The notes below the pieces were generated by a model. The model saw nothing but the letters and a program-made list of their open reading frames with translations. It did not search any database and was not told the DNA's origin. A stretch of DNA of 64,000 nucleotides from Norana najaformis (Eukaryota; Annelida; Clitellata; Crassiclitellata; Hormogastridae): assembly GCA_964023275.1 (NCBI GenBank), contig OZ029927.1:8201062-8265061 (forward strand). Direction: 5' to 3'. How positions within the stretch are numbered: the first letter of the stretch is position 1; each line of letters starts with the position of its first letter. Both the position numbers and the translations under genes were made by a program. Positions 40,805-51,325 of this stretch are shown here, piece by piece.

Positions 40805-41215
40805 TTAGGGTTCACTGATTGTTGATAAGTCTGGTATATATCGAGCCACAAAATTAACCAAACCCAAAAAGCTTTTAACTTCACTTGCATTTTGAGGTGC
40901 CCTTGCTTCTGCAACAGCTTTAACTTTATCTGCTGTTGGTCCAATTCCATGGCGACTCAATACATGGCCCATGAACTGGACTTTAGGCAGCCGTATTTGG
41001 CATTTATCTTTGTTCAAGGTCAAACCATTTCTCTTTATACACTTTAAGACATTTCTCAAACGTCTGTCATGTTCTTCAGTTGTCTTCCCATGCACAATGA
41101 TGTCATCTGCTATATTGTGTGCACCCTCACACCCTGTCAAAACCTGTTCAATGATGTGTTGATACACCTCAGGTGCTGATGATATTCCAAACATTAATCG
41201 TTTATATCTATACAA
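40805..41215 (-). pseudogene. Gypsy reverse transcriptase, middle and end
   Basis: Reads RLMFGISSAPEVYQ, NIADDIIVHG (ADD catalytic pair), KCQIRLPKVQFMGHVLS and VKSFLGLVNFVARYIPD. The fingers and first catalytic Asp are missing. Confidence 0.85.
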
Positions 41216-41226
41216 CCCTGCATGAG

Positions 41227-41925
41227 TTATAAATGTTGTTGGTTAGCACTACTCTTGTGGTCACTTCTTGAGTGTGTCTTTGTAAAATTAACATTGAGTG
41301 GAACTCCTTCCATCTTCTGGACTTGTACAGCTACAGTTTCCAGTGTTCTGCCCATATCTTGTGCCATGGATAGAGTAAGAGATTGTCCCTTCTCTAGCAG
41401 TTTTCTACGAAACAAAGATGAAGAACACTTGTCGATTACCTGATCTCGGACGTTTTCCTCCAGCTGGTCGCCAAACTCGCAGTTTTCCGCTTGTCTTCGC
41501 AAACGGGCGACGAACTGGTCAACTGTTTCTTTGTCCTCTTGCTTCATTTGTCGAAATACATGTCTTTCGTACGGATTGTTCAACTTTGGCAAGAAGCGGG
41601 CGTCTAGTGTACGCATGGCGATTTCGTAGGCGCCGGTCGCATCGTCTCGTCCTTCGGAAGGACCTGGGTCGACCAGCGTCTCAAACAAGTCTTGTACGGC
41701 CATGCCCGCTATGTGGAGTAGTAAGGCTTTCTCCTGCGCATCAGACGTGATTCCTTTTGCCACGACGTAGAACTCAAACGAACGCCTCCAACGTTTCCAC
41801 CGTGGGCCAACACATGTTGCATCACAAGAGACATCGAACGTACAGGATGAATGTCCATATTCTGCGACTTGTGTGTTTTTCTTTATAGAACTGTTTTCGC
41901 GCAAACGAACTATCCTCGTCGCCAC
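41227..41925 (-). pseudogene. Gypsy gag-like open frame
   Basis: A 232-codon open frame contains RWRRSFEFYVVAKGI, LLHIAGMAVQDLFETL, RHVFRQMKQEDKETVDQF and VARLRRQAENCEFG. This is the capsid-like region of Ty3/Gypsy gag. No zinc knuckle follows before the deletion joins it to RT. Confidence 0.75.
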
Positions 41926-41929
41926 TTTA

Positions 41930-42107
41930 TAGCGTCTCTACGGACTACTAATATCAACAGGATTTAACCTTATCAAACGTTTTATTCATTAAACAAATTC
42001 CTTTGTCCATTGCCCGCCATTATTATACAATGTCTAGCTTCTCCACCCCTTTAATATATATCGCTCCCTAGAGTTCACACCTCATGACGTCATAGTCCAA
42101 CACTACA
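41930..42107 (-). repeat. Probable 5' LTR of the Gypsy element
   Basis: On the minus strand it starts TGTAGTGTTGGACTATGACG, has a TATATATTAAAG box and an AATAAA. It is followed by TGGCGACGAGGAT, which looks like a primer-binding site just before gag. No second LTR is present, so the borders are approximate. Confidence 0.55.
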
Positions 42108-42119
42108 TATCAGGCGGCT

Positions 42120-42240
42120 AAAAATTGTAAATTGTACGTTTTTCTATAAGCCACGATCAAGACGCGAATCGAGGATCCTCATACACAGTGGTTTCCTTTG
42201 GCATAGGCGCGTACCGATGTAGCTAACTATGCTACGGTGG
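42120..42240 (-). repeat. SINE-A head fragment
   Basis: The minus strand reads TAGCTACATCGGTACGCGCC.., then GAGGATCCTCGATTCGCGTC, the SINE-A A- and B-box region. Confidence 0.6.
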
Positions 42241-42499
42241 GTGGTGTGTGGAATTGGATCTGCAGGATAGGCAAGGTGAAGAAGAGGAATCAGGATAGAA
42301 AACTGTTGCAAGAAGGAAGGTGTTTTACACGTCTGACACCGCCAGACCCAACTCGAATTCTAAACACAGGTGTTTTGTGGGATGGGTAGAAAATGCCTTA
42401 ATTATAAATGCCAACCGAGAAATTTTTCATGGGTACTAAATTTCGAAATACCGCCAAAAGCCTTATGAACCCACGCGCAGCACACATTTCAGCTGCCTA

Positions 42500-42780
42500 A
42501 TATGCCCCCACCACAGACAGACAAGCACAGTGACAGCCAGACATACAAACACAAAGAATGTCGTGTGAGCGGTCAACTCATGCTATGATCGCCAAAATTT
42601 GATCTAATGGGAACTTTTGAAACTGTGCTGCCACCCAGCGAATGCAAACGAAACATTATCAATTTGGTCGAGTCTTTTTATGTAAATGATCGTATCAGAA
42701 TTATGGTGTCAGTTGCACAACTGTTCGAAGAATTTTCTGCAGGTCAAACCCCGTTTTCAGTAGTAAATAAATTGGGGTAA
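42500..42780 (+). repeat. R180 repeat, copy 1 (with CAGACA head)
   Basis: A CAGACAGACA-rich stretch leads into AATTTGATCTAATGGG.., CCACCCAGCGAATGCAAACG and CAGGTCAAACC. The same core recurs at 44.2, 46.06 and 49.75 kb. Confidence 0.65.
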
Positions 42781-42839
42781 CTTAAGAAAGAAAAGTGAAA
42801 AAAGGAATGACTTTTATATTCAATTTGATTATGAAGTGT

Positions 42840-42970
42840 ATACGTTGGCCTCCGTGGCTTTCTGGTGTAATTAAAACTCCTACGACCCACACTGTTTAAT
42901 GCACGAGAGGAGTTCGTTTCCGGCTCTTGAGCCGGCAGTAGACGAAGCCCAAAGTCTAGACACGGGGCGA
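42840..42970 (-). repeat. SINE-D relative
   Basis: The minus strand reads CCCCGTGTCTAGACTTTGGG and CTGCCGGCTCAAGAGCCGG, matching the 33.1 kb body. Confidence 0.6.
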
Positions 42971-42994
42971 CAGGACTTGTAAATTTCACGTTTT

Positions 42995-43225
42995 TTATAT
43001 CGATCGTATGGCCTCGATCCTGCTAATTTTTCAAAGAATTTATCGGGTGAGATCCTTCACCATCGCTGCCCGTTTGAATGGGCGTCACGCCATTTATGGT
43101 CCCCGTGTACGGATCGTGCTAGCCCGATTTAAATCTTTGAACTAAGCCACGACCGGGAAGCGAACCGGCATCCTCATGCAACAGAGGTGCCTTGACGTAC
43201 CCGTCAACCGATGTATCTAACCAGG
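42995..43225 (-). repeat. SINE-A, full length
   Basis: The minus strand runs from TTAGATACATCGGTTGACGG through B-box GCCGGTTCGCTTCCCGG to the GGCGTGACGCCCATTC body and the GCAGGATCGAGGCCATACG end. The best complete copy in the window. Confidence 0.75.
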
Positions 43226-43227
43226 CC

Positions 43228-43515
43228 AGGTACTGACCCATCATACAAACTCATCGATGCTCCACCGCATGCAATTTCTGCTTCGGCCTTTCACTCAAAA
43301 CTGAAAACATTCCTCTTTCACAGGTCATATCCTGACACCCCTTCTTCCGCTTATCTCTCTACTCTCCAACCCCAAACACCACCACGCAGTCTCTCCGTCT
43401 GATTCTTGGATCTTGGCATGGAACCGGACCATTTTGCCTATCGATTTTGTTTTGACTGAGCGCCTGTGAATAAGGCTTTCGTTGGGTTCTGTAGAAATCT
43501 TGGAATTACGATTAT
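43228..43515 (+). mobile_element. LINE-P 3' end
   Basis: FHSKLKTFLFHRSYPDTPSS near 43290-43350, then GCCTATCGATTTTGTTTTGAC and GTTCTGTAGAAATCTTGGAATTACG. Confidence 0.75.
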
Positions 43516-43524
43516 TTGTCGTTT

Positions 43525-44078
43525 ACTTCCCAGTTTACGCCGATACCGAATAATGCCAGTGCTTGGTGACAGAAGCAGGTGCGCGTGAACAATTTGCCCC
43601 TGGAGGTCTTTAACACAGAGTCCCTTCAGCAGCCGCGAAGCTGCAATCGTTACGTTACAAGTAGGCTACGGCGCGCAAAAGTAGCATCAGCAACGTAGGG
43701 GTTATGCATACTTCAGTAATGGGATCTCCAGTTCTTGAAATTTTATTGAATGGGAGCCGAGGCGTCGATCCTCTGTGTAAGGGGTGGACTAGCGAACCCG
43801 GCGCCAGCTTATTATGAGGTTTGGGCAAAACCCCAAAGGAGTCAGAGGAGAAGCCCCCGAAGCTGAAAACATGACTAATTAAGCGAAACAATTTTACTTA
43901 ACGCTTCTGTAAAAAATAAAGGCGTTATATTAAGTGTCCTAAAACACGAATATGTACATATATACATACATCGGCTTCCAATCCATAAAACTACATACAT
44001 ACATAAAATTACAAACAACAATAAAATACACATATACATACATAGTATACATAGAGACAGACAGACAGCCAGACAGCC

Positions 44079-44114
<36 letters not shown>

Positions 44115-44370
44115 TAACGACACACGGCTTGCATTCATACAGACAGAAAGAATGTAAAGAAGTGGCCAAAACGTATATTGGAATCATGCGACAAATCATA
44201 GAATTTGATCTAATGGGCTTTTTTAAAACTGTGCTTCTACCTAGCGAATGCAAATAAAATATTTTTTAACAGACGTGTGCATTTACAAAAGCGATTGCAA
44301 ATGAATTATGGTTTTATTTGTACTTACTGTCGAAAGATTTTCTTCAGGTCAAACCACGTCTGAACTTAAT
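43525..44370 (+). repeat. Composite repeat, copy 1 (body - TACA/CAGA microsatellite - R180)
   Basis: Body 43525-43930 (TTTACTTCCCAGTTTACGCC, CCCCAAAGGAGTCAGAGG, AAAGGCGTTATATTAAGTGTC), then TACATA runs and (ACAG)n to 44112, then the R180 core to 44370. Parallel to 45485-46240, including the preceding LINE-P 3' end. Confidence 0.7.
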
Positions 44371-44399
44371 TTTCTGTCTGTATTTTCTACCTTCGTGCT

Positions 44400-44545
44400 T
44401 AATGATGATGATGAGTTTTCTGCCCGAAGGCAGGTCCATTGGCTTTATGCCACCCGGGGATGAGATGAGTGAGGTGGTTTCCCGTTGCCTTCCTCACAGA
44501 CAATTGTGGGTGAGCAACTTGTCCAAGGTCGCTACGCAGTGCTTA
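44400..44545 (-). repeat. SINE-F, truncated, minus strand
   Basis: The reverse complement matches the 34.7 and 51.1 kb copies from CACTGCGTAGCGACCTTGG to the ATGATGATG tail. The pol III head is lost. Confidence 0.75.
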
Positions 44546-44569
44546 ATATACGTATATAATTATATATTA

Positions 44570-44700
44570 TAACATATTATGTTAGGTGCGAATCTTTTTC
44601 TTAGAGCATTCAGCCACCAAGCTCAAGTTGCCCAAACTTGATTGACAGACAGACAGACAGACGGACAGACGGACAGACGGACAGTTTTGAGTCATTGGGT
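44570..44700 (+). repeat. Repeat with (ACAG/ACGG)n tract, relative of 50.4 kb
   Basis: GAATCTTTTTCTTAGAGCATTCAGCCACC precedes the microsatellite; 50.39-50.51 kb has GAAATCTTTTAGCAGAGCAATCGGTCACC before its own (ACAG)n. Confidence 0.55.
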
Positions 44701-45344
44701 TGCCGACGTCGGCGCTCCAATGCCAAATGAACCGTACTGAAATAATTATAGGCCTATGTACCAAATTCGGTTTTTAAATAAACAACATTCATTTTCACAC
44801 AAGACTAGCAAAACGGGTTAAAGGCGGTAATGCAGTTGTCTTGCCAGATCCACCAAGTGTAACGCAATCCCAAAATTTGGTCTGATCATCAGTCCATCGC
44901 TACATCTCATAAAATTAGCAAGAGTTGTTAGGTTCTTTATTACAATAATTTTTACAAAGGTTCAATGATTCCTCGTCTCTGTTCATTTTCGATGTCATGC
45001 GGTCCTGGAACTCTAAACATGATGTGCTTGGATGGCAGAAAATCGACTTCTCTTAAGCCCATCAAAAACTGAGTTTTTCCTATTTGGAACTTCACAGCAA
45101 CTGAAGAAATATAACTTTTGAGTTCAATACATCTACGTATCCCTGTCATAATGCGGTTTTAGGTAGCATTTATGTTCTGAGAGCGGTACATCCGCGGACA
45201 CTGTGACTGACGCCGCTACATAAAATCTATTAGATACGGGTTAGGTACTTATTGTGATTGTTAGGGTGTTAGATGGACCGGAAGTTTTGGTTGCTGTGGT
45301 TAAACTGCAGAAGCAAGATGTTGGTCAGTGGTAGCATAACTCCT
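44701..45344. other. Intergenic, nothing recognised
   Basis: No coding frame or repeat family was identified. Confidence 0.4.
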
Positions 45345-45480
45345 GCATAGACCTGGAACCGAACCCTTTTGCCTATCGATTTTGTTTTGACTGAGCGCCT
45401 GTGAATAAGCTGGTCCCCGCGGTGCGGCTTTCGTTGGGCGCTGTAGAAATCTTGGAATTACGATTACGATACGATTACGA
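45345..45480 (+). mobile_element. LINE-P 3' end fragment
   Basis: CCTGGAACCGAACCC.., ATCGATTTTGTTTTGACTG, TTTCGTTGGGCGCTGTAG, and a GATTACGATACGATTACG tail. Confidence 0.75.
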
Positions 45481-45484
45481 CATG

Positions 45485-46240
45485 GGACCAGCGCATTACT
45501 GGATTTGCCGTTTACTTCCCGGCTTACGTCGATACCAAATAATACGGCTTGGAGTCAGAGGCTGATGCGCACGAACAATTTGCCTAGATCTGTACACGGA
45601 GTCCTCTCGTCAGCCTCGAAGCAGCAATCGTTGCATTACAAGTAACGGCGCACAGTCAGCAATGCCATAAATTGAGATCTTCAGGTCTTGACATTTTATT
45701 GACTGGAAGCTGAGGCTTCGATTCGCTGTGAAGATTGGGAGACCAGACACATGGCGAAAACGAGACCCGAGCCTACAATGGCTTGCAGGGCGAAGCCCCA
45801 AAGGAGTCGGAGGCTAAGACCCATGAAGCTGAAAACGTGAATTGTTAAAAGAAAAAAAATACTTAGCGTCTTGTGAGGCACTAAAAGGCGTTACTTTACG
45901 TGTCTTCAAACATTCATACGTACGTACGTATATACGTACGTACACACATACATATATGCGTAAATACATACATGAATAGTGAATACATATATACATAAAA
46001 ATTATCGACACAACACTTATATTCATACAGGCTGTTTCAAGCAAAGGACTCGTGTGACCAATCACAGAATTTCATCTACTGGGCTTTTTTAAAACTGTTC
46101 TGCCACCTGGCGAATGCAAATAAACTATTTGCAACAAACGTCCATTTACAAAGCGATCGCAAATAAATTGTGGTTTTACTTATACCTATTGGCAAAGGAT
46201 TTTCCTCAGGCCAAACCCAGTTTTTACTAAAGAAACAATG
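45485..46240 (+). repeat. Composite repeat, copy 2
   Basis: Same order as copy 1: body (CCCCAAAGGAGTCGGAGG, AAAAGGCGTTACTTTACGTGTC), TACGTACGTA/TACATA microsatellite, then the R180 core (TACTGGGCTTTTTTAAAACTG). Confidence 0.7.
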
Positions 46241-46980
46241 AGCCTTAAAATCGGTTAAAGCAATTTTATGAGAAGAAACAGTAAAAATAGAAGATCTTTA
46301 ACTAAATATGGGTATAGAAGACACCTCTATTTGGAAAGTGAACAACTTCTGCATGAAAAATAAACCTGTATGAAATATGAAATCAGTACATAGAACAGTA
46401 GGTTATTACAGCATTAATCAATGTTGTTTTCAATTAACAGAGTCGCTGTTGTGTTTACAAATATATAACATTAATTTTTTAGAAAATGCAAACTGACCCC
46501 TGACCGAAAAAGGTTGTGCATCTCTGCTCTGTAGGAACATTTGAAGTTCAGCAAAGAGCACATCTAGCAATATTTTAAATAACCAAGGGTTCTACGTGTA
46601 TGCAGGGGCCTGTTAATTGAGTTCCCTGCAACTCTTCTTAAGAAGGGTAAACGTAAATCATCTGCTTTCATAGAAACTTCTTAGACATATGGTGGTAATT
46701 CGGCTGAAGCGTAAACACGACCACACATATCCAAGAACAGAAATCCAAGTAGATGCAGTTGTAGGCCTTATTTTCACTGAATAACTCAGATGCCTTGTGT
46801 AAAATATTCACCCGTCGATTCCTCATCGTCGACGGAACTCGGCCCAGGAACTCTGAACGCGTTCGCATCTGGCCACTCCAGATGGAATTCCCTCGGTTGG
46901 GCTCTTCACGTTTGCGCAGAGCTCTCCAGTAGTGATTCGTCTAATTATCTGATAGTTATCTGATATCGCCTTCGTTGTTG
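46241..46980. other. Intergenic, nothing recognised
   Basis: AT-rich DNA without a supported gene or repeat family. Confidence 0.4.
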
Positions 46981-46984
46981 TAGT

Positions 46985-47256
46985 TTCTGCTTCGGCCTTT
47001 CACTCAAAACTCAAAACACTCCTCCTTCAAAGATCGTTCTCTGACACCCATTCTTCCACTTATCTCTCTCTCTCCTCTCCAACTCCAAACACCACCCGCC
47101 GTAGCTGCCACGCTCTCTCCGACTGACTTTTGGATCTTGACCTGGAAACGGACCCTTTTGCCTATCGATTTTGTTTTAACTGAGCTGAGGCCTGTGAATA
47201 ATCTGGTCCCCGCGGCACGGCTTTCGTTGGGCGCTGTAGAAGTCTCGGAATTACGA
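46985..47256 (+). mobile_element. LINE-P 3' end
   Basis: CTGCTTCGGCCTTTCACTC.., GCCTATCGATTTTGTTTTAAC, TTTCGTTGGGCGCTGTAG. Confidence 0.75.
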
Positions 47257-47408
47257 TACGTGTAACGACTCGTCACAAACGATATATCTTGTGTTCAGGC
47301 GTAAAAAATGAGAGTTGGTCAAGCGTACACAATTATATATTTTTTCGCAAATTATGAAGTTTTCTAAGAGCGGGTCCTGGAAAGTTCTATTACGGAAGTT
47401 CGGATGTG
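47257..47408 (+). repeat. ~150-bp direct repeat, left copy
   Basis: ATACGTGTAACGACTCGTC.., CGCAAATTATGAAGTT, GGAAAGTTCTATTACGGAAG; the right copy is at 48720-48866. Confidence 0.75.
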
Positions 47409-47605
47409 AATAAACTGGCTCCCGTGACGGCTTTCGTTGCGCGCAGTAGAAATCTTGAGCTTACGACTACGATTATCTGAGCATTGTTTGCCTACCGAAG
47501 AACTTTTTGTTCTACGTGGAAGCCGTTTAAGCAAGCGCAGAGGGCGCTTTCTCGTGAAGTAGGCCTACGGAAAGGCGATACATAAAACGCCAAGGTAACT
47601 CGCTA

Positions 47606-47629
47606 ACTAATAATAATAATAATAATAAC

Positions 47630-47688
<59 letters not shown>

Positions 47689-48640
47689 GCAACTTCTAAC
47701 GCGCCAGTGTCTAATGCACAAGGCATCAACCGATGGCACACCAAAACCAAGCCACAATCAGGTCGATATCCAGAGGGTCAGTCCGCACGACAGAGAGGCA
47801 GCCTAGCCTATGGTGGATAACCAATTTGAAACAGGTAAGTTTTAAGTTGATAACAAAATGACAGGAGCGACTGAGCAGAACGAACAGACACAGGGAGGGA
47901 ATTCCAAAATTTTGGTCCAGCAACCGAGAATGCTTGTTTACCAAGAACAGTTCTAGCCCAAGGTATGACCAGAGAAAGACAATCAGATGACCTTGCAGAA
48001 TAATGGTAAGTCTGGGGAATAAGGATTGATTTCAAGTATTGTGGTTGGCCATAGTTCAATGTTTTATAAACTGTAAGTCCTAATTTGAAACAAATCCTTT
48101 GCTGAACAGGAAGCCAATGTAAAGATTTAAGCACAGGGGTTATAAGCTCATATTTAGAAGTATTTGTTATGGCTCTAGCCAAGGAGTTCTGAACTCTTTG
48201 GAGTTTCTGCATGCTTGATTTAGTGATACCAACAAGAATGAAATTACAATAGTCAAGACGACTGGAGACCAATGCGTTAGCTAAGGATATTCTGGAAGAC
48301 ATGGGGACATAATGCCTAATTTTGCGTATGTCTCAAATATACATATATATTGACTTACAAATACCATTTACATAGTTTGTGAGGGACATGGTTGAATTGA
48401 AAACAACACCCAAGTCACGAGCAGTATCAGCCATCTCAATGAGTGAATCACCCAGTTTTACAGATTTAAGCCAATCGAACTTCTTAAGTTGCTGAGGAGT
48501 GCCAACTATAGTAGAAAATCAGCTTTCGAGGGGTTAAGGAGAAGTTTATTTGCTGCCATCCAAGACTGCAGCTCTTCAAAGGCATCAGACAACAGCTGCA
48601 CAGACGAGTGACAAGTAAAACTAACTAACTAAGTAACTTA
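47606..48640 (-). mobile_element. CR1-like LINE, 5'-truncated, with (ATT)n 3' tail
   Basis: Minus strand: LQSWMAANKLLLNPSKADF and DLGVVFNSTMSLTNYVN (48640-48310), then the 47808-48302 frame with LVSSRLDYCNFILVG, ITPVLKSLHWLPVQQRICFK and KFWNSLPVSVRSA. A 3' UTR of the CR1-A type (TTGTGCATTAGACACTGGCG) ends in an (ATT)n microsatellite at 47606-47687. One frame break separates the two coding parts. The catalytic FADD segment is missing. Confidence 0.8.
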
Positions 48641-48719
48641 GAACTTTATGCGAACGTTAAAGAACTGAAAACTTTCAGTGTGACAAACTTAAAAGAAGCT
48701 CTGGCACAGACTCTTGCAA

Positions 48720-48866
48720 TATACGTGTAACGACTCGTTACAAACGTCATCTTGTGTGACCAGGCGGAAATAATGACAGTTGGTCAATTATGTAAAACAT
48801 TCGCAAATTATGAAGTTAGCTATGAGCGAATTGTGGAAAGTTCTATTACAGAAGTTCGGATGTTAC
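48720..48866 (+). repeat. ~150-bp direct repeat, right copy
   Basis: ATACGTGTAACGACTCGTTAC.., CGCAAATTATGAAGTTAG, GGAAAGTTCTATTACAGAAG. Flanks the LINE-bearing block together with 47257-47408. Confidence 0.75.
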
Positions 48867-48974
48867 TTAATACTGGCAATTCCACCAATTTGAGCGTCGA
48901 CAAGACGTCGTAGAAAAGCCCTAACTGATAAGTATACAACTGATAAGTTTACTCCGCTACATCAAAATTATATA

Positions 48975-49190
48975 ATCGCAATCGTAATTCAAGATTTCTA
49001 CAGCGCCCAACGAAAGCCGCACCGCGGGGACCAGCTTATTCACAGGCGCTCAGTCAAAACAAAATCGATAGGCAAAAGGGTTCGGTTCCGGGTCAAGATC
49101 CAAGAGTCAGGCAGAGGGACAGCGTGGTAGCTACAGTGGGTGATGTTTGGGGTTGGAGAGCAGAGGCAGATAAGGGGAAGAAGGGGTGTA
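48975..49190 (-). mobile_element. LINE-P 3' end, minus strand
   Basis: The reverse complement of ATTTCTACAGCGCCCAACGAAAG.. TCAAAACAAAATCGATAGGC gives the family 3' UTR. Confidence 0.75.
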
Positions 49191-49197
49191 GGCAGTT

Positions 49198-49300
49198 TAA
49201 CGACAGCTTATAGCATCAAAGGCCGTTGCCGTCGCCCTCCTCCTTTATCCAGGCTTGGGACTGGCAGTACCCTCAAGCAAGGCAGTGGCGGAGTCTATAT
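49198..49300 (+). repeat. R105 interspersed repeat, copy 2
   Basis: TTAACGACAGCTTATAGCATC to GGCAGTGGCGGAG, a near copy of 2.83-2.94 kb. Confidence 0.75.
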
Positions 49301-49429
49301 ATCGCCGATTTGTACCTGCCGAATGCACTCCCAGCAAACCTAGCAATGTTAGTGCTCACTATGACATTTTACATTTTACATTGTAAAGCACCCTTGAAGT
49401 AGCTTGCTTCTGATGATGCCTTATAAATT

Positions 49430-49920
49430 GTCGTGATTACAGTTACAATACACACCGACAGCCACACACACACAACCATACATACACCTACAGACGCAAA
49501 AACAGACACACAGACATACACGGACACTCAGACAGACTAACAGACAGACCCAGAGTGAAGGCAGACACATAGACAGACACACACAGACAGACAGAGCAAC
49601 AATGAAATAGACTGAGAGAGACAGAAACATAGTGAAAGCGAGACAGAATGAGAATGAGAGACGAAAAACAAAACAGACTGACACAACGCAAGTGAGCTGT
49701 TAATACGTCGCGGAGGCCATAGGTTTTCATGCAACGAAAGCCAGAATTTGATCTAATGGGCATTTTTAAAAACGTGCTGTCACCTGGCGAATGCAAATGA
49801 AACATTTTCAATCGATACGCATCCATTTACAACAGCGAAGGTAATAAATTATTTTGCTTCTCCATATTTACCAAAACTATCATCCGGGTCAAACCACTTT
49901 TATAATAATACAAAATTGGG
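49430..49920 (+). repeat. R180 repeat, copy 4, with long ACAC/CAGACA head
   Basis: Microsatellite-rich CACACA/CAGACA tract 49450-49610, then GAATTTGATCTAATGGGC, GTCACCTGGCGAATGCAAATG and GGGTCAAACC. Confidence 0.65.
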
Positions 49921-50389
49921 AAATAAAATGGATAAAGTAATTTTACGAAGAGAAATATCTAAGAACGAAATATATGTTCACTCAACGTTTGAACGTTAAA
50001 GATAATAAATGAGTCTCCTTGACACAGCTTTTGGATGGCGGTGAAACATTTCAGAAATTGTATTTTAAGTAGTTAGATCGGAGATTTACACTACATTTCT
50101 ATTCATTTCTTTGGTCCTTGCAAATGGCCCTCGTGGACTCTGGATAATACTTCTGCGCCCAGGTTTTGGAAAAAGATACACTGTTCTACTATAGAACGTA
50201 GCCTAAGCGAAGTGAAAGGAAATGCAATGTAAATTAAGGTAACATAAGGTTTGTTCTTGTTGTTGATGCTACCGTGTACTGTTATTGTTATTGCTACTGT
50301 TAGAATTTACCATTTCTTTAGCGCCTTTTGTTAGGTTTGTGAAAGGTGCTACATAAAACGCCTAATAGATACATACATTAATGGTTACG

Positions 50390-50510
50390 TGGAAATCTTT
50401 TAGCAGAGCAATCGGTCACCTAAGGATCGTTGTCTAAGATGGTTAACAGACAGACAGGCAGACAGACAGACAGACAGACAGACATACAGACAGACAGACC
50501 AGTGCAGTAT
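50390..50510 (+). repeat. Repeat with (ACAG)n tract, relative of 44.57 kb
   Basis: See the 44.57 kb entry; (CAGA)n spans about 50450-50505. Confidence 0.55.
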
Positions 50511-50689
50511 AAGTAAGTTCCAAACACAATCACAGATTTTGACATTCATTCCAGTTGCATTTGGATCTCAGCATAGGTTCGAAGTAGTGGTGATAACCCT
50601 TGCAAATGTATTCTGAATCAGCCGTGGCTCCAGTAATGCTGGAGTGGGGGAAGGCAGACTACACACTTAAAAGTAGTATCTCGGCACTT

Positions 50690-51112
50690 TCGTGAGATAC
50701 TTGAAAGGCGCTACATCTAATGTCTACCTACATACATACATGTACATACATCTGCTAACAGCAGGCGCTAGTGTGGCTGAAAAGCTTGCAGACATAAATG
50801 TCTGGTGTAGTAGCACATTCATTGTAATGTGCACAGCCAGATGCTTGTCTAATTGCTATAAAAGGCAACATCATTGTATGGCTCTAGACCACGTCTAGTC
50901 TTTGATCATTCTCGATTCATTAGTGTCAGCTGTTCCCAAACATTACTTTTAATGGTGTACGAGAATGTACAGTAATGTCTTGCTATTGTTTACACATTCA
51001 AATAACTTCGATTGTAAATGTGAAAATGGTTTAAAACAATGCAGTTTTACGCATGGCTGCCTATAGTTACTCATCACAAGTTGTAACTGTATTATTTTGT
51101 AATATTTGTTAA
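50690..51112 (+). repeat. R500 interspersed repeat, copy 2
   Basis: Matches 24.31-24.82 kb (GAAAGGCGCTACATC, CTGCTAACAGCAGGCGC, AATGGTGTACGAGAATG, TTACTCATCACAAGTTG) and lacks the R105 piece found there. SINE-F abuts its 3' end. Confidence 0.65.
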
Positions 51113-51325
51113 GGTTGTGGGACATGGTGGTATGCTCTGCACCTCATAACTGGAGGGTCACGGGTTCCAATCTGCCTCAAGCCACTGCGTAGCAACTTTG
51201 GACAAGTTGCTCACCCACAATTGTTTGTGAAGAAGGCAACAGGAAACCACCTCATTAATCTCATCCCCAGGTGACATAAAGCCAATGGACCTGCCTTTGG
51301 GCTGAGAACTCATCATCATGCTATG
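51113..51325 (+). repeat. SINE-F, full length
   Basis: GTGGTATGCTCTGCACC (A-box region), B-box CGGGTTCCAATCTGCC, body GCAACTTTGGACAAGTTGC, end CATAAAGCCAATGGACC and an ATCATCATG tail. Confidence 0.8.

Larger units (their letters stand above)
39650..42107 (-). mobile_element. Ty3/Gypsy-type LTR retrotransposon, decayed
   Basis: Minus-strand order: probable LTR (42107 to about 41935), gag, then reverse transcriptase joined directly after a large deletion (protease and the RT start are missing), then RNase H. The 3' part (integrase, 3' LTR) is absent. The RNase H is split by a ~390-bp insertion at 40086-40473. Details are in the sub-entries. Confidence 0.85.

Noticed and set aside
44040..44115. 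Protein with QTDRQTDRQ or SVCLSVCLS repeats
   Set aside because: Only the translation of an (ACAG)n microsatellite.
47560..47757. Poly-leucine protein
   Set aside because: Translation of the (AAT)n tail of the CR1-like element.
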